This document shows positions 48,223 to 56,927 of a stretch of 64,000 nt of DNA, piece after piece. Positions within the stretch are counted from its first letter, which is position 1. Each line of letters starts with the position of its first letter. Source of the stretch: Malaciobacter pacificus (GTDB lineage Bacteria > Campylobacterota > Campylobacteria > Campylobacterales > Arcobacteraceae); NCBI RefSeq assembly GCF_004214795.1, contig NZ_CP035928.1:2480001-2544000 (forward strand). The letters run 5' to 3'. The position numbers and the translations under genes are program-made. Below the pieces are notes generated by a model. The model did no database searches and was not told the DNA's origin. It was given only the letters and a program-made list of their open reading frames with translations.

Positions 48223-50094
48223 ATGAGTTATGATGTAATAGTAGTTGGTGGTGGACATGCAGGTATTGAAGCATGTTTAGCTGCAGCTAGAATGGGTAAA
48301 AAAACCTTACTAATTACTATGTTAGTAGAACAAATCGGAGCAGCTTCTTGTAATCCTGCTGTAGGAGGTCTTGCAAAAGGTCATTTGGTGAGAGAACTTG
48401 ATGCAATTGGTGGAGAGATGGGTCTTTGTACTGATGCAACTGGTATTCAGTTTAGAATATTAAACGCTTCAAAAGGTGCAGCAGTTCAAGGTAGCCGTGC
48501 TCAAATCGATATGGATGAGTACAGAACATACATGAGAAAAGTTTGTCACAGTACACCTAATCTAGAAGTATATCAAGATGAAGTAGCTAGTTTACTTGTA
48601 AAAAATGAAAACGAAGTTTATGGTGTAAAAACAAAACTTGGTGAAGAGTTCGAAGCTAAAAAAGTAATCATTACAACAGGTACTTTTATGAAAGGTCTAG
48701 TTCATATTGGTGAGAGTCAATATGAAGCTGGTCGTGCTTGGGAATTACCATCTAGTACACTTTCAACTCAACTAAAAGAGCTTGGACTTAGAGTAGGAAG
48801 ATTAAAAACAGGAACTCCTGCTAGACTTGATGGAGATAGTATTGATTTTAGTGTTATGGATATGCATGGTGGTGACCCTATGCCTTCTCCATTCTCATTT
48901 AGAACTGATAAATCAAAATTCAGCCCTACTCAATACCCATGTTACATCACATATACTAGTGAAAAAACACATGAAATCATTAGGTCAAACTTCTATAGAG
49001 CACCTTTATTTACAGGTCAAATAGAAGGATTAGGACCTAGATACTGTCCAAGTATTGAAGATAAAGTAAATAGATTTGCTGAACGTGATAGACACCAATT
49101 ATTCTTAGAACCACAAACAGCAATGTGTACAGAGTACTATATAAATGGTTTATCAACTTCACTTCCAATTGATGTTCAAAAAGAGATGATTCACTCAATT
49201 GTTGGATTAGAAAATGCAAAAATCATTAGATATGGATATGCCATTGAGTATGATTATGTTGATCCAACAGAGTTAAAACATACTTTAGAAACTAAAAAGG
49301 TTAAAAACCTTTATAATGCTGGGCAAATCAATGCAACAACAGGTTATGAAGAAGCAGCATCTCAAGGACTAATGGCTAGTATCAATGCATGTTTAGCAAT
49401 AGATGGAAAAGAGCCATTTATTCTAAGACGTGATGAAGCATATATCGGTGTTTTAATTGATGATTTAGTTACAAAAGGAACTAATGAACCATATAGAATG
49501 TTTACTTCACGTGCTGAATATAGACTTCTTTTAAGAGAAGAAAATGCCGACTTAAGACTTAGCCAATATGGTCATGAATTTGGATTAATTGATGATGAAA
49601 CATTTGAAAAAGTTGAACATAAAAGAAAAGTATTAGCTGATGCAGTAGAACTTATGTCAAATGAATGGTTCACTTCAAAAAAAGAAAACCTAGAACTACT
49701 AGAAGAACTAGGTGAAGATAGAATCAAAGATAGAGCACTACTAATTGATGTTGTTGGAAGAAACACTGTTACAAAAGAAAAGTTTGATAGATTAGTTCCA
49801 AATTTAAGTGAGCTTGATAATTATTTAAAAGAGCAAGTTTTAATTGAAGCAAAATATTATAGATATATTCAAAAACAACAAAAACAAATCGAAAAAATGA
49901 AAAAAATGCTTAAAATGAAAATACCAGAAAACTTCAGTTTCAAAGGAATTTCTGGGCTTTCAAATGAAGTTATAGAGAAACTTGAAAAATTTAGACCACC
50001 AACACTGTTTAATGCAAGTGAAATTTCTGGAATTACGCCAGCTGCTGTGGATATTATTCATTTACACTTAAATGCGTTAGGCAAAAAACAATAA
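48223..50094 (+). CDS. mnmG: tRNA U34 carboxymethylaminomethyl synthase subunit MnmG
   Basis: 623 aa. With MnmE it installs cmnm5 at the wobble U34 of tRNA. FAD motif '[19 protein letters not shown]' near residue 7, '[18 protein letters not shown]' near 44, the folate/tRNA region '[14 protein letters not shown]' near 193, and '[16 protein letters not shown]' near 427 are present. The C-terminal helical domain for MnmE contact is complete ('[18 protein letters not shown]'). AAAGGAAAA precedes the ATG. It is the last core gene before the accessory region. Confidence 0.97.
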   Translation: MSYDVIVVGGGHAGIEACLAAARMGKKTLLITMLVEQIGAASCNPAVGGLAKGHLVRELDAIGGEMGLCTDATGIQFRILNASKGAAVQGSRAQIDMDEYRTYMRKVCHSTPNLEVYQDEVASLLVKNENEVYGVKTKLGEEFEAKKVIITTGTFMKGLVHIGESQYEAGRAWELPSSTLSTQLKELGLRVGRLKTGTPARLDGDSIDFSVMDMHGGDPMPSPFSFRTDKSKFSPTQYPCYITYTSEKTHEIIRSNFYRAPLFTGQIEGLGPRYCPSIEDKVNRFAERDRHQLFLEPQTAMCTEYYINGLSTSLPIDVQKEMIHSIVGLENAKIIRYGYAIEYDYVDPTELKHTLETKKVKNLYNAGQINATTGYEEAASQGLMASINACLAIDGKEPFILRRDEAYIGVLIDDLVTKGTNEPYRMFTSRAEYRLLLREENADLRLSQYGHEFGLIDDETFEKVEHKRKVLADAVELMSNEWFTSKKENLELLEELGEDRIKDRALLIDVVGRNTVTKEKFDRLVPNLSELDNYLKEQVLIEAKYYRYIQKQQKQIEKMKKMLKMKIPENFSFKGISGLSNEVIEKLEKFRPPTLFNASEISGITPAAVDIIHLHLNALGKKQ

Positions 50095-50106
50095 TTAATC
50101 AGAATA

Positions 50107-50150
50107 TTGAATCTCTACTTTAAAGTGGAGATTCAACCTCTGGGGTGTGG
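50107..50150. repeat. inverted copy of the GTTGAATCTCC repeat with 14-bp hairpin
   Basis: Arms 50107–50120 and 50123–50136 form a 14-bp stem with one wobble just after mnmG, so it may act as its terminator. The right half, read on the minus strand from 50150, is CACCCCAGAGGTTGAATCTC..., the same repeat that occurs three times in the opposite orientation at 51287–51426. The left half is a partial second copy (ATATTGAATCTCTACTTT). Confidence 0.7.
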
Positions 50151-50416
50151 TTGCAGAACCTTTGGAAGAAAGGGGTATCAATGTTAAGGAATTTGAAATA
50201 GGGGAAATGATAATAAAAAATGAAAGTGAATATCACAATGTTAGAACTTTATATATCCCTGACAATTTTACAAAGTTTATTAAAATTAATTCCTCAAAAA
50301 TTAACTCAAAATTTAAAAGTGAAGAGGATAAATTTATAAAAGAGACTATAACTAATTATCCTTTTGAGAACAAAATTTATAGTCTTGAAAATTGTTTAAA
50401 TGATTTTAATATATGA
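50147..50416 (+). CDS. short open frame, possibly a gene remnant
   Basis: 89 codons from GTG 50147, not recognised. The start codon falls inside the repeat copy and lacks a Shine-Dalgarno; an ATG at residue 20 has GGGGA only two bases away. The product ('LYIPDNFTKFIKINSSKINS') is hydrophilic, without signal or membrane segment, and looks like a C-terminal piece of something larger. It may be a remnant whose 5' part was replaced by the repeat-bounded insertion. Confidence 0.35.
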   Translation: MVAEPLEERGINVKEFEIGEMIIKNESEYHNVRTLYIPDNFTKFIKINSSKINSKFKSEEDKFIKETITNYPFENKIYSLENCLNDFNI

Positions 50417-50469
50417 TTAACTTATTTTAAGATAATATTCAAGAAAATAATAATTTAAAGGTTATAAGT

Positions 50470-50799
50470 TTGAAAAAGATTATCTTAGTAATTTCTTTTT
50501 TTTCAGTTATAGTAAATGCAGCAGTTACTCCCAGGTTTATAAATATTAAAGATTATAAAACTCTGACTAAAAATGAAAAGTCATATTATTTAATGGGTAG
50601 TATTGATATGTTAGAAATTCAACTTAAAAATAAATATGGAATAAATAATAACGTGTCATTATGTTTGAAAACAATAGGAAATAGTGGTAAGTATGTAACT
50701 TTACTTGATAATTATTTAAACTCAATAGGAACTAAATATGATAATTATTCTACATCAGAAATATTAACAGTAGCTATTGCAGAATATTGTAAAAAATAG
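50470..50799 (+). CDS. small secreted protein, Rap1a/Tai-like
   Basis: 109 aa from TTG 50470, with AAAGG eight bases upstream. Signal peptide KKIILVISFFSVIVNA followed by a mature domain of about 90 residues. The pattern 'YYLMGSIDML' – 'VSLCLKTIG' – 'YVTLLDNYLNSIGT' – 'STSEILTVAIAEYCKK', with one Cys in the middle and one at the C-terminus, matches the layout of Rap1a/Tai proteins. Those are periplasmic helical proteins, some of which are immunity proteins for type VI effectors. The match is by eye and the role is unproven. No effector gene is adjacent. Confidence 0.5.
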   Translation: MKKIILVISFFSVIVNAAVTPRFINIKDYKTLTKNEKSYYLMGSIDMLEIQLKNKYGINNNVSLCLKTIGNSGKYVTLLDNYLNSIGTKYDNYSTSEILTVAIAEYCKK

Positions 50800-50808
50800 T
50801 ATTAATAA

Positions 50809-51174
50809 ATGAAATTACAGAATATTTTAAAAAAAATAATAAATTTTATAAATTTAGACTTTAATGATATCCCTAATTCAGATTTAGAAAATTTAAAATC
50901 TAAAAAACTTTTAATGATAGAATATAATCATATTAATGAGATTTTAAAAAATAAACAAAGTTCAAGAAATAAACTATCTTATTTCTTTATTACGGGTATA
51001 TTTTTAGTTCTATTTACAGTATTAGAAAAAATATCAACTATTGAATTTAACCAAGGAATTATAACTCTTTTTCTGGTGTTTTTTTTATCATTTGTATTAA
51101 GTGATCTTTATCATAGTCATATAATCATAAAGAAAAAAAGAATAATAGTTAAAAAAATACAAGAATTAAATTAA
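50809..51174 (+). CDS. two-helix membrane protein, unknown
   Basis: 121 aa, not recognised. Hydrophilic Leu/Asn/Lys-rich N-terminal 60 residues, two membrane helices ('YFFITGIFLVLFTVLEKI' near 63 and 'GIITLFLVFFLSFVLSDLY' near 88), and a very basic C-terminal tail (IIIKKKRIIVKKIQELN). It starts 9 bp after the Rap1a-like gene, so the two are probably cotranscribed. No clear Shine-Dalgarno. Confidence 0.5.
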   Translation: MKLQNILKKIINFINLDFNDIPNSDLENLKSKKLLMIEYNHINEILKNKQSSRNKLSYFFITGIFLVLFTVLEKISTIEFNQGIITLFLVFFLSFVLSDLYHSHIIIKKKRIIVKKIQELN

Positions 51175-51286
51175 TAATTTTATTTAGCCTAAAAGAAAAA
51201 ATATCTTTTAGGTTTTATCTAAATAAAAAATACTAAAAATTCAAATCTACATTATAATTTTTTTTCATTTCCTCAATTAAAGATAT

Positions 51287-51428
51287 ACCCCAGGGGTTGA
51301 ATCTCCACTTTTAAATTTGTAATATTGCAAAATGAAATATTTTAAATGATTAATCAAAAACTTTATTATTATACTACACCCCAGGAGTTGAATCTCCTAA
51401 TACTTCACCTCAGGAGTTAAATCTCCAC
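51287..51428 (+). repeat. three copies of the CCCCAGG(A/G)GTTGAATCTCC repeat
   Basis: Copies start near 51287 (CCCCAGGGGTTGAATCTCC), 51378 (CCCCAGGAGTTGAATCTCC) and 51406 (CACCTCAGGAGTTAAATCTC), all on the plus strand. The spacings of about 90 and 29 bp are irregular. The core GGAG-TTGAAT-CTCC can form a small hairpin. The opposite-orientation copy at 50117–50150 bounds the three-gene segment on its left. The surrounding 379 bp (51175–51553) contain no gene, only these repeats and the promoter described next. Confidence 0.75.
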
Positions 51429-51465
51429 TATTTAGATTTTCACCAATTAATATATCTCACATTTA

Positions 51466-51541
51466 TATTCAATTTTAAATACAATTCCTTGACATTTTTA
51501 AATAATGATTATAAAATATAAATTATATTTAAAATTGAATA
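51466..51541 (+). promoter_or_regulatory. promoter flanked by perfect 16-bp inverted repeats
   Basis: TTGACA (51489–51494), 17-bp spacer and TAAAAT (51512–51517) make the best sigma70-like promoter in the window, 37 bp before the STAND ATPase ATG. It is framed by TATTCAATTTTAAATA (51466–51481) and its exact complement TATTTAAAATTGAATA (51526–51541). The arms are 60 bp apart start to start. The right arm begins about at the transcription start, so the repeat acts as DNA rather than as an RNA hairpin. Confidence 0.65.
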
Positions 51542-51553
51542 CAAAGGTTTTTT

Positions 51554-52648
51554 ATGCAAACTCCATTTCCTTTTGAAACAATTGCTCCTAAAGAGTTTTT
51601 TTATGGAAGACAAAAAGAGCTAGAGGAACTAAAGTCTCATGTAAAAACTTGTTCAAATGTTCTACTTTTTTCTAAAAGAAGAATGGGAAAAAGCACCCTA
51701 ATAAAAAATCTATTTGAGGAAATAGATAAAGATTATACTGTAATCTATATTGATATTTATAATATTATTACAGCAGAGGATTTTGGTAAACTATTGTTAA
51801 ATGGCATAACAAAAAGTCAAAAAGGTGATATAAAATCATCTATACTAAAACTTACACAATTCTTTAAAAGAACAAAAGTAGAACCAACATTTGACCCGCA
51901 AAGTGGAGAAATGGGAATAAGAGCAGTTACAACAGCTTTGAGTTTTGATGAACTTATGGAAGACTCTTTTAATGCTTTGTTTAAATTAGCAAAAGAGAAA
52001 AATGTAATTTTAGCAATAGATGAATTTCAACAAATTGCAGATATTAAAAATGTAAAAATAGATGCCATTTTAAGAAAATATATGCAAGAAGCAAAAAATA
52101 TATCTTATATATTTTTAGGTTCAAAAAGAAATATCTTAAACTCTTTATTTGCATATAAATCACCTTTATATGCAATGGCAACTCCTATGTCTTTACAGCC
52201 ATTGCAATTAGATGATATTTATAACTACTCAAAAAAACATTTGAATATCTCAAAAGAAATCGTAGAATATATATATAATTTGAGTGCAAAAGAGACAAAA
52301 CTAATTCAAATGATTCTTCATAGAATATATGTAGAAAAAGATAATATAGAAAAAATAGATGAAAATCTTGTAGATAAAATTTTAGAAACTATATTAATAT
52401 CAAAAAATGACCATTATAAATCTCTTTTTGAGTTTTTTAGTACAAATCAAAAAAAAGCTTTTAAACTTTTAGCAAAACACGAAAGAGAACTCTTTCACGA
52501 AAAAATATTAAGAGAAGAAAATATTTCAAGACCTTCTATGCAATCATCTTTGAATCAGTTATTTGCAAAAGAGTTTATTGATAAAGAAGATGGAGAATAT
52601 TTTATTCCTGATAGAGCTTTTGAATTATGGGCAAAGAAAAAATTGTAA
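51554..52648 (+). CDS. STAND-type ATPase (PF01637-like) with C-terminal winged helix
   Basis: 364 aa. Resembles the archaeal-type ATPase family of STAND NTPases. 'FYGRQKELEEL' precedes Walker A 'KRRMGKST' (41–48). Walker B is 'VILAIDEFQQ' (D156, E157), sensor 'YIFLGSKRNIL' is near 186, and 'ATPMSLQPLQLDDIYNY' is the characteristic post-sensor segment. A C-terminal winged-helix-like region covers about 295–364 ('LLREENISRPSMQSSLNQLF' region), possibly DNA-binding. AAAGG precedes the ATG. Such proteins are common in mobile and defence-like neighbourhoods but most have no assigned role. It stands alone between the repeats and the insertion sequences. Confidence 0.75.
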   Translation: MQTPFPFETIAPKEFFYGRQKELEELKSHVKTCSNVLLFSKRRMGKSTLIKNLFEEIDKDYTVIYIDIYNIITAEDFGKLLLNGITKSQKGDIKSSILKLTQFFKRTKVEPTFDPQSGEMGIRAVTTALSFDELMEDSFNALFKLAKEKNVILAIDEFQQIADIKNVKIDAILRKYMQEAKNISYIFLGSKRNILNSLFAYKSPLYAMATPMSLQPLQLDDIYNYSKKHLNISKEIVEYIYNLSAKETKLIQMILHRIYVEKDNIEKIDENLVDKILETILISKNDHYKSLFEFFSTNQKKAFKLLAKHERELFHEKILREENISRPSMQSSLNQLFAKEFIDKEDGEYFIPDRAFELWAKKKL

Positions 52649-52673
52649 AAGATAAGTTTTAAAACTTATCTTT
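52648..52673 (+). terminator. terminator after STAND ATPase
   Basis: Perfect 26-bp palindrome (arms AAAGATAAGTTTT and AAAACTTATCTTT) beginning at the last base of the stop codon; likely hairpin with U-rich arm. The 80 bp that follow (to 52755) hold no gene and may be remnant mobile DNA. Confidence 0.65.
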
Positions 52674-52755
52674 CGAGACTGTTCAGAGTTTTGTGTCAGT
52701 AACCGATAGGTTCTAAAATTATAACATAGTCTTTCTTATTCACGAAATATCTGCG

Positions 52756-54481
52756 CCAAAACCTACAGAGACTGTGAAAGAACTAAAGCCGTTGATAACA
52801 GAAAATTAGCTAAAATATAGATATCATAGATTAATAAAAAGGCTTTACAATGCCGAACTACAAAGAAGGTTTAGACCGTAATCAACAACTTCTTTTTCCT
52901 CCTAGTTTAGATGAATATGTTGATGAAAATAATCCAGTAAGAGCTATTGATAGTTATGTTGATAGTATTGATTTAGCTTCTTTAGGAGTATTTACTAATA
53001 ATGGTGGTTTGGAAGGTCAACCAGCATATCATCCAGCACTACTTTTAAAAATTTATCTCTATGGATATCTAAATAGTATTAGAAGTTCTAGAAAGCTTGA
53101 GCGTGAGATTAAACGTAATGTTGAAATGATGTGGCTATGTGAAGGATTAACTCCTGGATATAAAACTATTGCTAACTTTCGTAAAGATAATCCTTCAGTG
53201 TTAAAACAACTATTTCGTGACTTTGTAATATTATGTCGTTCTGTTGATTTAATTGATGGAGAAGTTGTTGCTATTGATGGAGCTTTTTTAAGAGCTAATG
53301 CCTCAAAGAATCAACTTATCTCTGAAAAAATGACTCTTAAAGATATGGAATCAGTTGATGAGAAAATAACAGAGTATCTAAATTCCCTAGAATACAGTGA
53401 TAGTTGTGAGAATAAAGAAACTAAACCTCTTGTTTGTAAGCAACATATTGACCGACTTAAAAAGCGTAAAGCCAAACTAAATGATGATCTGAATATTCTC
53501 AAAGAACATCAAGTAAAACAGTATTGTAAAAGTGATCCTGATGCGACCTTAATGACTAAACCAGCACATCACTTGGTAGCTTATAATTCTCAAATTGCTG
53601 TTGATGGAAAATATAAGTTCATAGTTGCTACTGATATTTCTAGTAAAGGGGTAGACCACGATCAACTTTATCCAATGGCAACACAAGCTAAAGAAGTTAT
53701 TGATAATGAACAAATGAAAGTAGCAGCTGATGCAGGTTATTATAATTCCAAAGAGATCAAGCGATGTAGTGATGAAGGGATTGATGTTTATATTCCTGAA
53801 CCAGACAAGCAAAAGAAGCAAAAAGATAAAGGGAAGTTTCCAAGAGATTCATTCACTTATGATGAAATCAATGACTGTTATATTTGTCCAAATGAAAAAG
53901 TGATGAAGCGGAAAAAAACTACTTTTGAGCAAAATGGTATAAAACGCTTTATGTATTTTGGTACTGGTTCTGTATGTAAAGTTTGTCCAATACGTTCACA
54001 ATGTATTCCTGAAAAAACTCCTGCAAAACGTCTTTGGCGTTGGGAACATGAAGAAGTTGTCACTGCACACCGTGCAAAGATGAATACACAAGAAGCTAAA
54101 GTGATGATTCAACAGCGTGCAGAATTAGTTGAACACCCATTTGGGACAATCAAACAAAATCTTGGCTGGAGTCATTTTCTAGTACGGGGTAAAATAAAAG
54201 TTGCTGGAGAGAATGCTCTTATTATGCTTACCTATAATTTTAGAAGATTATTAAATCTAATTGGTATTACACTGTTTAAAAAGCTAATAAAAGCCAGTAA
54301 AAGTGGCAATATTGAAGATATAAAACAAGAAATAGCAGAGTACATTGCAGTTCTAGTCTTTTTTAAAGCTTTTTATCATCGAAAAATGAGTTTATACATT
54401 TAAATATTGAAAAATATTCTTTAACTCGATTCTTTTTACTTACATAGGAGTTAGTTCTTTCACAGTCTCTACAGGTTGTGG
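52756..54481 (+). mobile_element. IS1182-family insertion sequence
   Basis: 1,726 bp bounded by imperfect 35-bp terminal inverted repeats: 52756–52790 on the left and 54447–54481 on the right. The repeats share the uninterrupted core AGAGACTGTGAAAGAACTAA and the outer CCA. One intact transposase fills the element. No target-site duplication is evident (left flank ctgcg, right flank aacta). Confidence 0.9.
52850..54403 (+). CDS. IS1182-family DDE transposase
   Basis: 517 aa, intact. The N-terminal DUF772-type region 'LDRNQQLLFPPSLDEYVDENN' (split here) and 'YHPALLLKIYLYGYLNSIRSS' is typical of IS1182. The catalytic acidic residues are likely in 'EVVAIDGAFLRANAS', 'VAADAGYYNSKEI' and 'RAELVEHPFGTIKQNLGW'. 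A Cys cluster ('CPNEK', 'CKVCPIRSQC') precedes the last motif. AAAGG lies before the ATG. The full length suggests a recent, possibly active insertion. Confidence 0.93.
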   Translation: MPNYKEGLDRNQQLLFPPSLDEYVDENNPVRAIDSYVDSIDLASLGVFTNNGGLEGQPAYHPALLLKIYLYGYLNSIRSSRKLEREIKRNVEMMWLCEGLTPGYKTIANFRKDNPSVLKQLFRDFVILCRSVDLIDGEVVAIDGAFLRANASKNQLISEKMTLKDMESVDEKITEYLNSLEYSDSCENKETKPLVCKQHIDRLKKRKAKLNDDLNILKEHQVKQYCKSDPDATLMTKPAHHLVAYNSQIAVDGKYKFIVATDISSKGVDHDQLYPMATQAKEVIDNEQMKVAADAGYYNSKEIKRCSDEGIDVYIPEPDKQKKQKDKGKFPRDSFTYDEINDCYICPNEKVMKRKKTTFEQNGIKRFMYFGTGSVCKVCPIRSQCIPEKTPAKRLWRWEHEEVVTAHRAKMNTQEAKVMIQQRAELVEHPFGTIKQNLGWSHFLVRGKIKVAGENALIMLTYNFRRLLNLIGITLFKKLIKASKSGNIEDIKQEIAEYIAVLVFFKAFYHRKMSLYI

Positions 54482-54548
54482 AACTATATATTAAAGATAA
54501 ATAATAACTAAGGTAGAATAAATAAAATCAAATAAGAGGTACTCTTTC

Positions 54549-54556
54549 CTTGAAAA
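54549..54556 (+). repeat. IS256 target-site duplication, left copy
   Basis: CTTGAAAA, repeated exactly at 55906–55913 on the other side of the element; 8 bp is the usual IS256-family length. Confidence 0.8.
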
Positions 54557-55905
54557 GGTAGTGTAAAAATAACTGTGTAAATCCAAAAATATCAATTTAT
54601 TAGATAGAATTTATCTAGTAGATTTATTTAAAGGATTTACATTATGGGTATACTAAATAAAGAAGAATTACGAAAACAAATAAGAGAAGGTAAAGAGGTA
54701 TCATTAGATGGTATTTTAGATGAATTTAAAGGCTTACTAAAAGAAGCTTTACAAACTGCTACACAAGAAGAACTTACTTCACATCTAGGTTATGATAAAA
54801 ATCAAGAATCTCAAAATCCAAATTATAGAAATGGTTATAGTAAAAAAACATTAAAATCCAAATATGGAGAAGTAGATGTTGAAATACCAAGGGATAGAGA
54901 CAGTTCCTTTGAACCTAAGCTTGTTCCAAAAAGAGAAAGACTATTAAAAGGTAGTGAAGATTTAATTCTTTCACTTTATACAAAAGGAATGAGTGTAAGG
55001 GATATACAACATCATTTAGATGATTTATATGGATATGAACTATCAGAACAAACAATATCAAATATTACAAGTGCAATAATAGAAAAAGCTAAAGAGTGGC
55101 AAAATCGTCCCTTAGAATCTATCTATCCTATTATCTTTATGGATGCCACAGTTTTAAAAATTAGAGTAGATAGAGTTGTTAAAAATATAGCAGCATATAT
55201 AATGCTAGGAGTTACACTTGAAGGTAAAAAAGAGATAATAGGTATTTGGATAGGAGAAAATGAAAGTTCGAAATATTGGCTTACCCTTTTAAATGAATTA
55301 AAAAATAGAGGTGTTGAAGATGTATTAATCTTTGCAATAGATGGTTTAAATGGATTTAACCAAGCAATACAAGCTGTTTATCCACAAGCTGAAATACAAA
55401 GATGCATTGTTCATCAAATACGTTCTTCACTTCGTTATGTATCTTGGAAAGATAGAAAAGCAGTTGCAAAGGATTTAAAAACTATTTATACTGCAAATAC
55501 AGAAGAAGATGCACAACTTGCTCTAACAGAATTCAATGATATTTGGGGTAAAAAATATCCTCATATTTCTCAGTCTTGGAGTAATAACTGGAATGAATTA
55601 TCAACTTTTTTCAAATATCCACAAGCGATTAAAACTTTGATTTATACCACTAATCCAATTGAATCATTAAATTCAAATATCAAAAGAAAAACTAAATCAA
55701 AAGGTTCATTTCCAACCATAGATTCAGCATTTAAATTATTATACTTAGCAACACAGGAGGTTCAAGAAAAATGGAAAAAAAGTAGTATGAGAAATTGGAG
55801 TGAGATTTACCCTCAACTTAGCATATTTTTCAGTGAAATTATGGAAAAATACACTAAGTGATTAAAAGGTAACTGGTGGATTTACACAGTTTATTTTACA
55901 GGGTC
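54557..55905 (+). mobile_element. IS256-family insertion sequence
   Basis: 1,349 bp. Terminal inverted repeats of 28 bp at 54557–54584 and 55878–55905 share the inner block CTGTGTAAATCC and the outer TGTAAAA. The exact 8-bp direct repeat CTTGAAAA flanks it. Removing the element and one repeat rejoins GAGGTACTCTTTCCTTGAAAATA, the start region of an interrupted gene. It carries one intact transposase. Confidence 0.9.
54644..55861 (+). CDS. IS256/Mutator-family transposase
   Basis: 405 aa, intact. The family core is clear: 'KLVPKRERLLKGSEDLILSLY' type segment near residue 90, 'MSVRDIQHHLDDLYG' near 117, the first catalytic Asp in 'PIIFMDATVLKIRVD' near 166, the second in 'ILIFAIDGLNGFNQA' style sequence near 230 followed by 'QRCIVHQIRSSLRYV', and the final Glu in 'YTTNPIESLNSNIKRKTKS' near 340. 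Complete catalytic DDE set and full family length. Confidence 0.94.
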   Translation: MGILNKEELRKQIREGKEVSLDGILDEFKGLLKEALQTATQEELTSHLGYDKNQESQNPNYRNGYSKKTLKSKYGEVDVEIPRDRDSSFEPKLVPKRERLLKGSEDLILSLYTKGMSVRDIQHHLDDLYGYELSEQTISNITSAIIEKAKEWQNRPLESIYPIIFMDATVLKIRVDRVVKNIAAYIMLGVTLEGKKEIIGIWIGENESSKYWLTLLNELKNRGVEDVLIFAIDGLNGFNQAIQAVYPQAEIQRCIVHQIRSSLRYVSWKDRKAVAKDLKTIYTANTEEDAQLALTEFNDIWGKKYPHISQSWSNNWNELSTFFKYPQAIKTLIYTTNPIESLNSNIKRKTKSKGSFPTIDSAFKLLYLATQEVQEKWKKSSMRNWSEIYPQLSIFFSEIMEKYTK

Positions 55906-55906
55906 C

Positions 55907-56022
55907 TTGAAAATAAAAAATATTATATTATTATCATTACTTTTTATATCTATAAGTGCCATAGTATATTTCAATACAGAAACTCACTTAAAACAAAGAA
56001 TAGATTTAGTTGGAGTGGTAAC
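55907..56022 (+). pseudogene. 5' remnant of a membrane sensor or chemoreceptor
   Basis: From TTG 55907 the frame reads KIKNIILLSLLFISISAIVYF then NTETHLKQRIDLVG, after which it runs into the IS3-family end and stops. One membrane helix plus the start of an extracytoplasmic domain is typical of methyl-accepting chemotaxis proteins or sensor kinases, but 35 residues cannot decide. The upstream part, with AAGAGG about ten bases before the TTG, lies on the far side of the IS256 element. So the gene was split at its start codon by IS256 and truncated by IS3. Confidence 0.6.
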
Positions 56023-56049
56023 TTAAAATAAGACACTTTTTTTATAATT

Positions 56050-56880
56050 CTATGCAGCTATTTCATTTTGTAACATCAAATTGATTTCTTCAAATCTAAC
56101 AGGTGATAAATTTCCAAGATAACTATGTGATCTTGTTCTATTATAATAAAACTCAATATACTCAAAAATCTCTTGTTTTGCTTGTTTTTTAGTATAGAAA
56201 TATTTCTGATAAATTAACTCATTTTTTAATGATTTAAAAAAACTCTCTGCTACTGCATTATCCCAACAATTTCCTTTCCTACTCATACTTTGAATTATTC
56301 CATATTTTTGCAATAAATCTTTATGACTATAAGAAGCATATTGACTTCCTCGATCTGTATGCCAAATAAGTCCTTTAGGTGGATTTCTATGTTTAATTGC
56401 CATATCTAAAGCATCATTTACAAGTGATACTTTCATACTATCATCAATAGACCATCCAACAACTTTTCTTGAATATAAATCAATTACAGTTGCAAGATAC
56501 AACCATCCCTCTCCAGTAGGAATATAAGTAATATCACCAACATATTTCTCATTAGGATTTGAAGCATAAAAATCTCTATTTAAAATATTTGGTGCTATTG
56601 GTAGATTATGATTTGAATCTGTAGTATTTTTATATCTTCTTTTAATATTCACTTTTAGATTCAAATCTTTCATAATAGTAGAAATACGTCTTCTTGATAC
56701 AATAAGCCCATAGAGTTCTTTTAGTTTATCTTGAATTCTTCTACTGCCATAATTATTTCTACCAAAAACAAATATAGATTTTACAAGTTCATTAAGTTGA
56801 ATATCTACTTTTTTTACAATACAACCAGCTTTTACCCAATGATAATATGAAGCTCTATTTACTTTTAGAATTTTACACAT
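56050..56880 (-). CDS. IS3-family transposase OrfB (integrase core)
   Basis: 276 aa from ATG 56880. HTH_21 region 'GSRRIQDKLKELYG' near residue 45, then the rve domain with 'YVGDITYIPTGEGWLYLATV' (first Asp), 'LIWHTDRGSQYAS' (second Asp) and 'SRKGNCWDNAVAESFFKSLK' (Glu). The reading frame stays open upstream of the ATG into the OrfA region (…YAWIQKHTKSFNINKM), so the true product is probably a fused OrfAB made by -1 frameshifting at the A7 run. Confidence 0.93.
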   Translation of the reverse strand: MCKILKVNRASYYHWVKAGCIVKKVDIQLNELVKSIFVFGRNNYGSRRIQDKLKELYGLIVSRRRISTIMKDLNLKVNIKRRYKNTTDSNHNLPIAPNILNRDFYASNPNEKYVGDITYIPTGEGWLYLATVIDLYSRKVVGWSIDDSMKVSLVNDALDMAIKHRNPPKGLIWHTDRGSQYASYSHKDLLQKYGIIQSMSRKGNCWDNAVAESFFKSLKNELIYQKYFYTKKQAKQEIFEYIEFYYNRTRSHSYLGNLSPVRFEEINLMLQNEIAA

Positions 56881-56927
56881 TTTATTGATATTGAAACTCT
56901 TTGTATGTTTTTGTATCCAGGCATACT

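Noticed and set aside
50117-51312. Integron attC sites (GTTGAAT fits the GTTRRRY core)
   Set aside because: No paired RYYYAAC…GTTRRRY within 60–140 bp and no integron integrase; the core match is easily met by chance.
51287-51428. CRISPR array from the three tandem GTTGAATCTCC repeats
   Set aside because: Spacings are irregular (about 90 and 29 bp), the repeats diverge, another copy is inverted 1.1 kb away, and no cas gene is present.
52674-52755. Remnant of another IS end (CAGAGTTTTGTGTCAG) left of the IS1182 element
   Set aside because: No matching inverted partner or transposase fragment was found in the window, so it cannot be supported.
52748-54489. Target-site duplication for the IS1182 element
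   Set aside because: Flanking bases (ctgcg and aacta) do not match at any plausible length.
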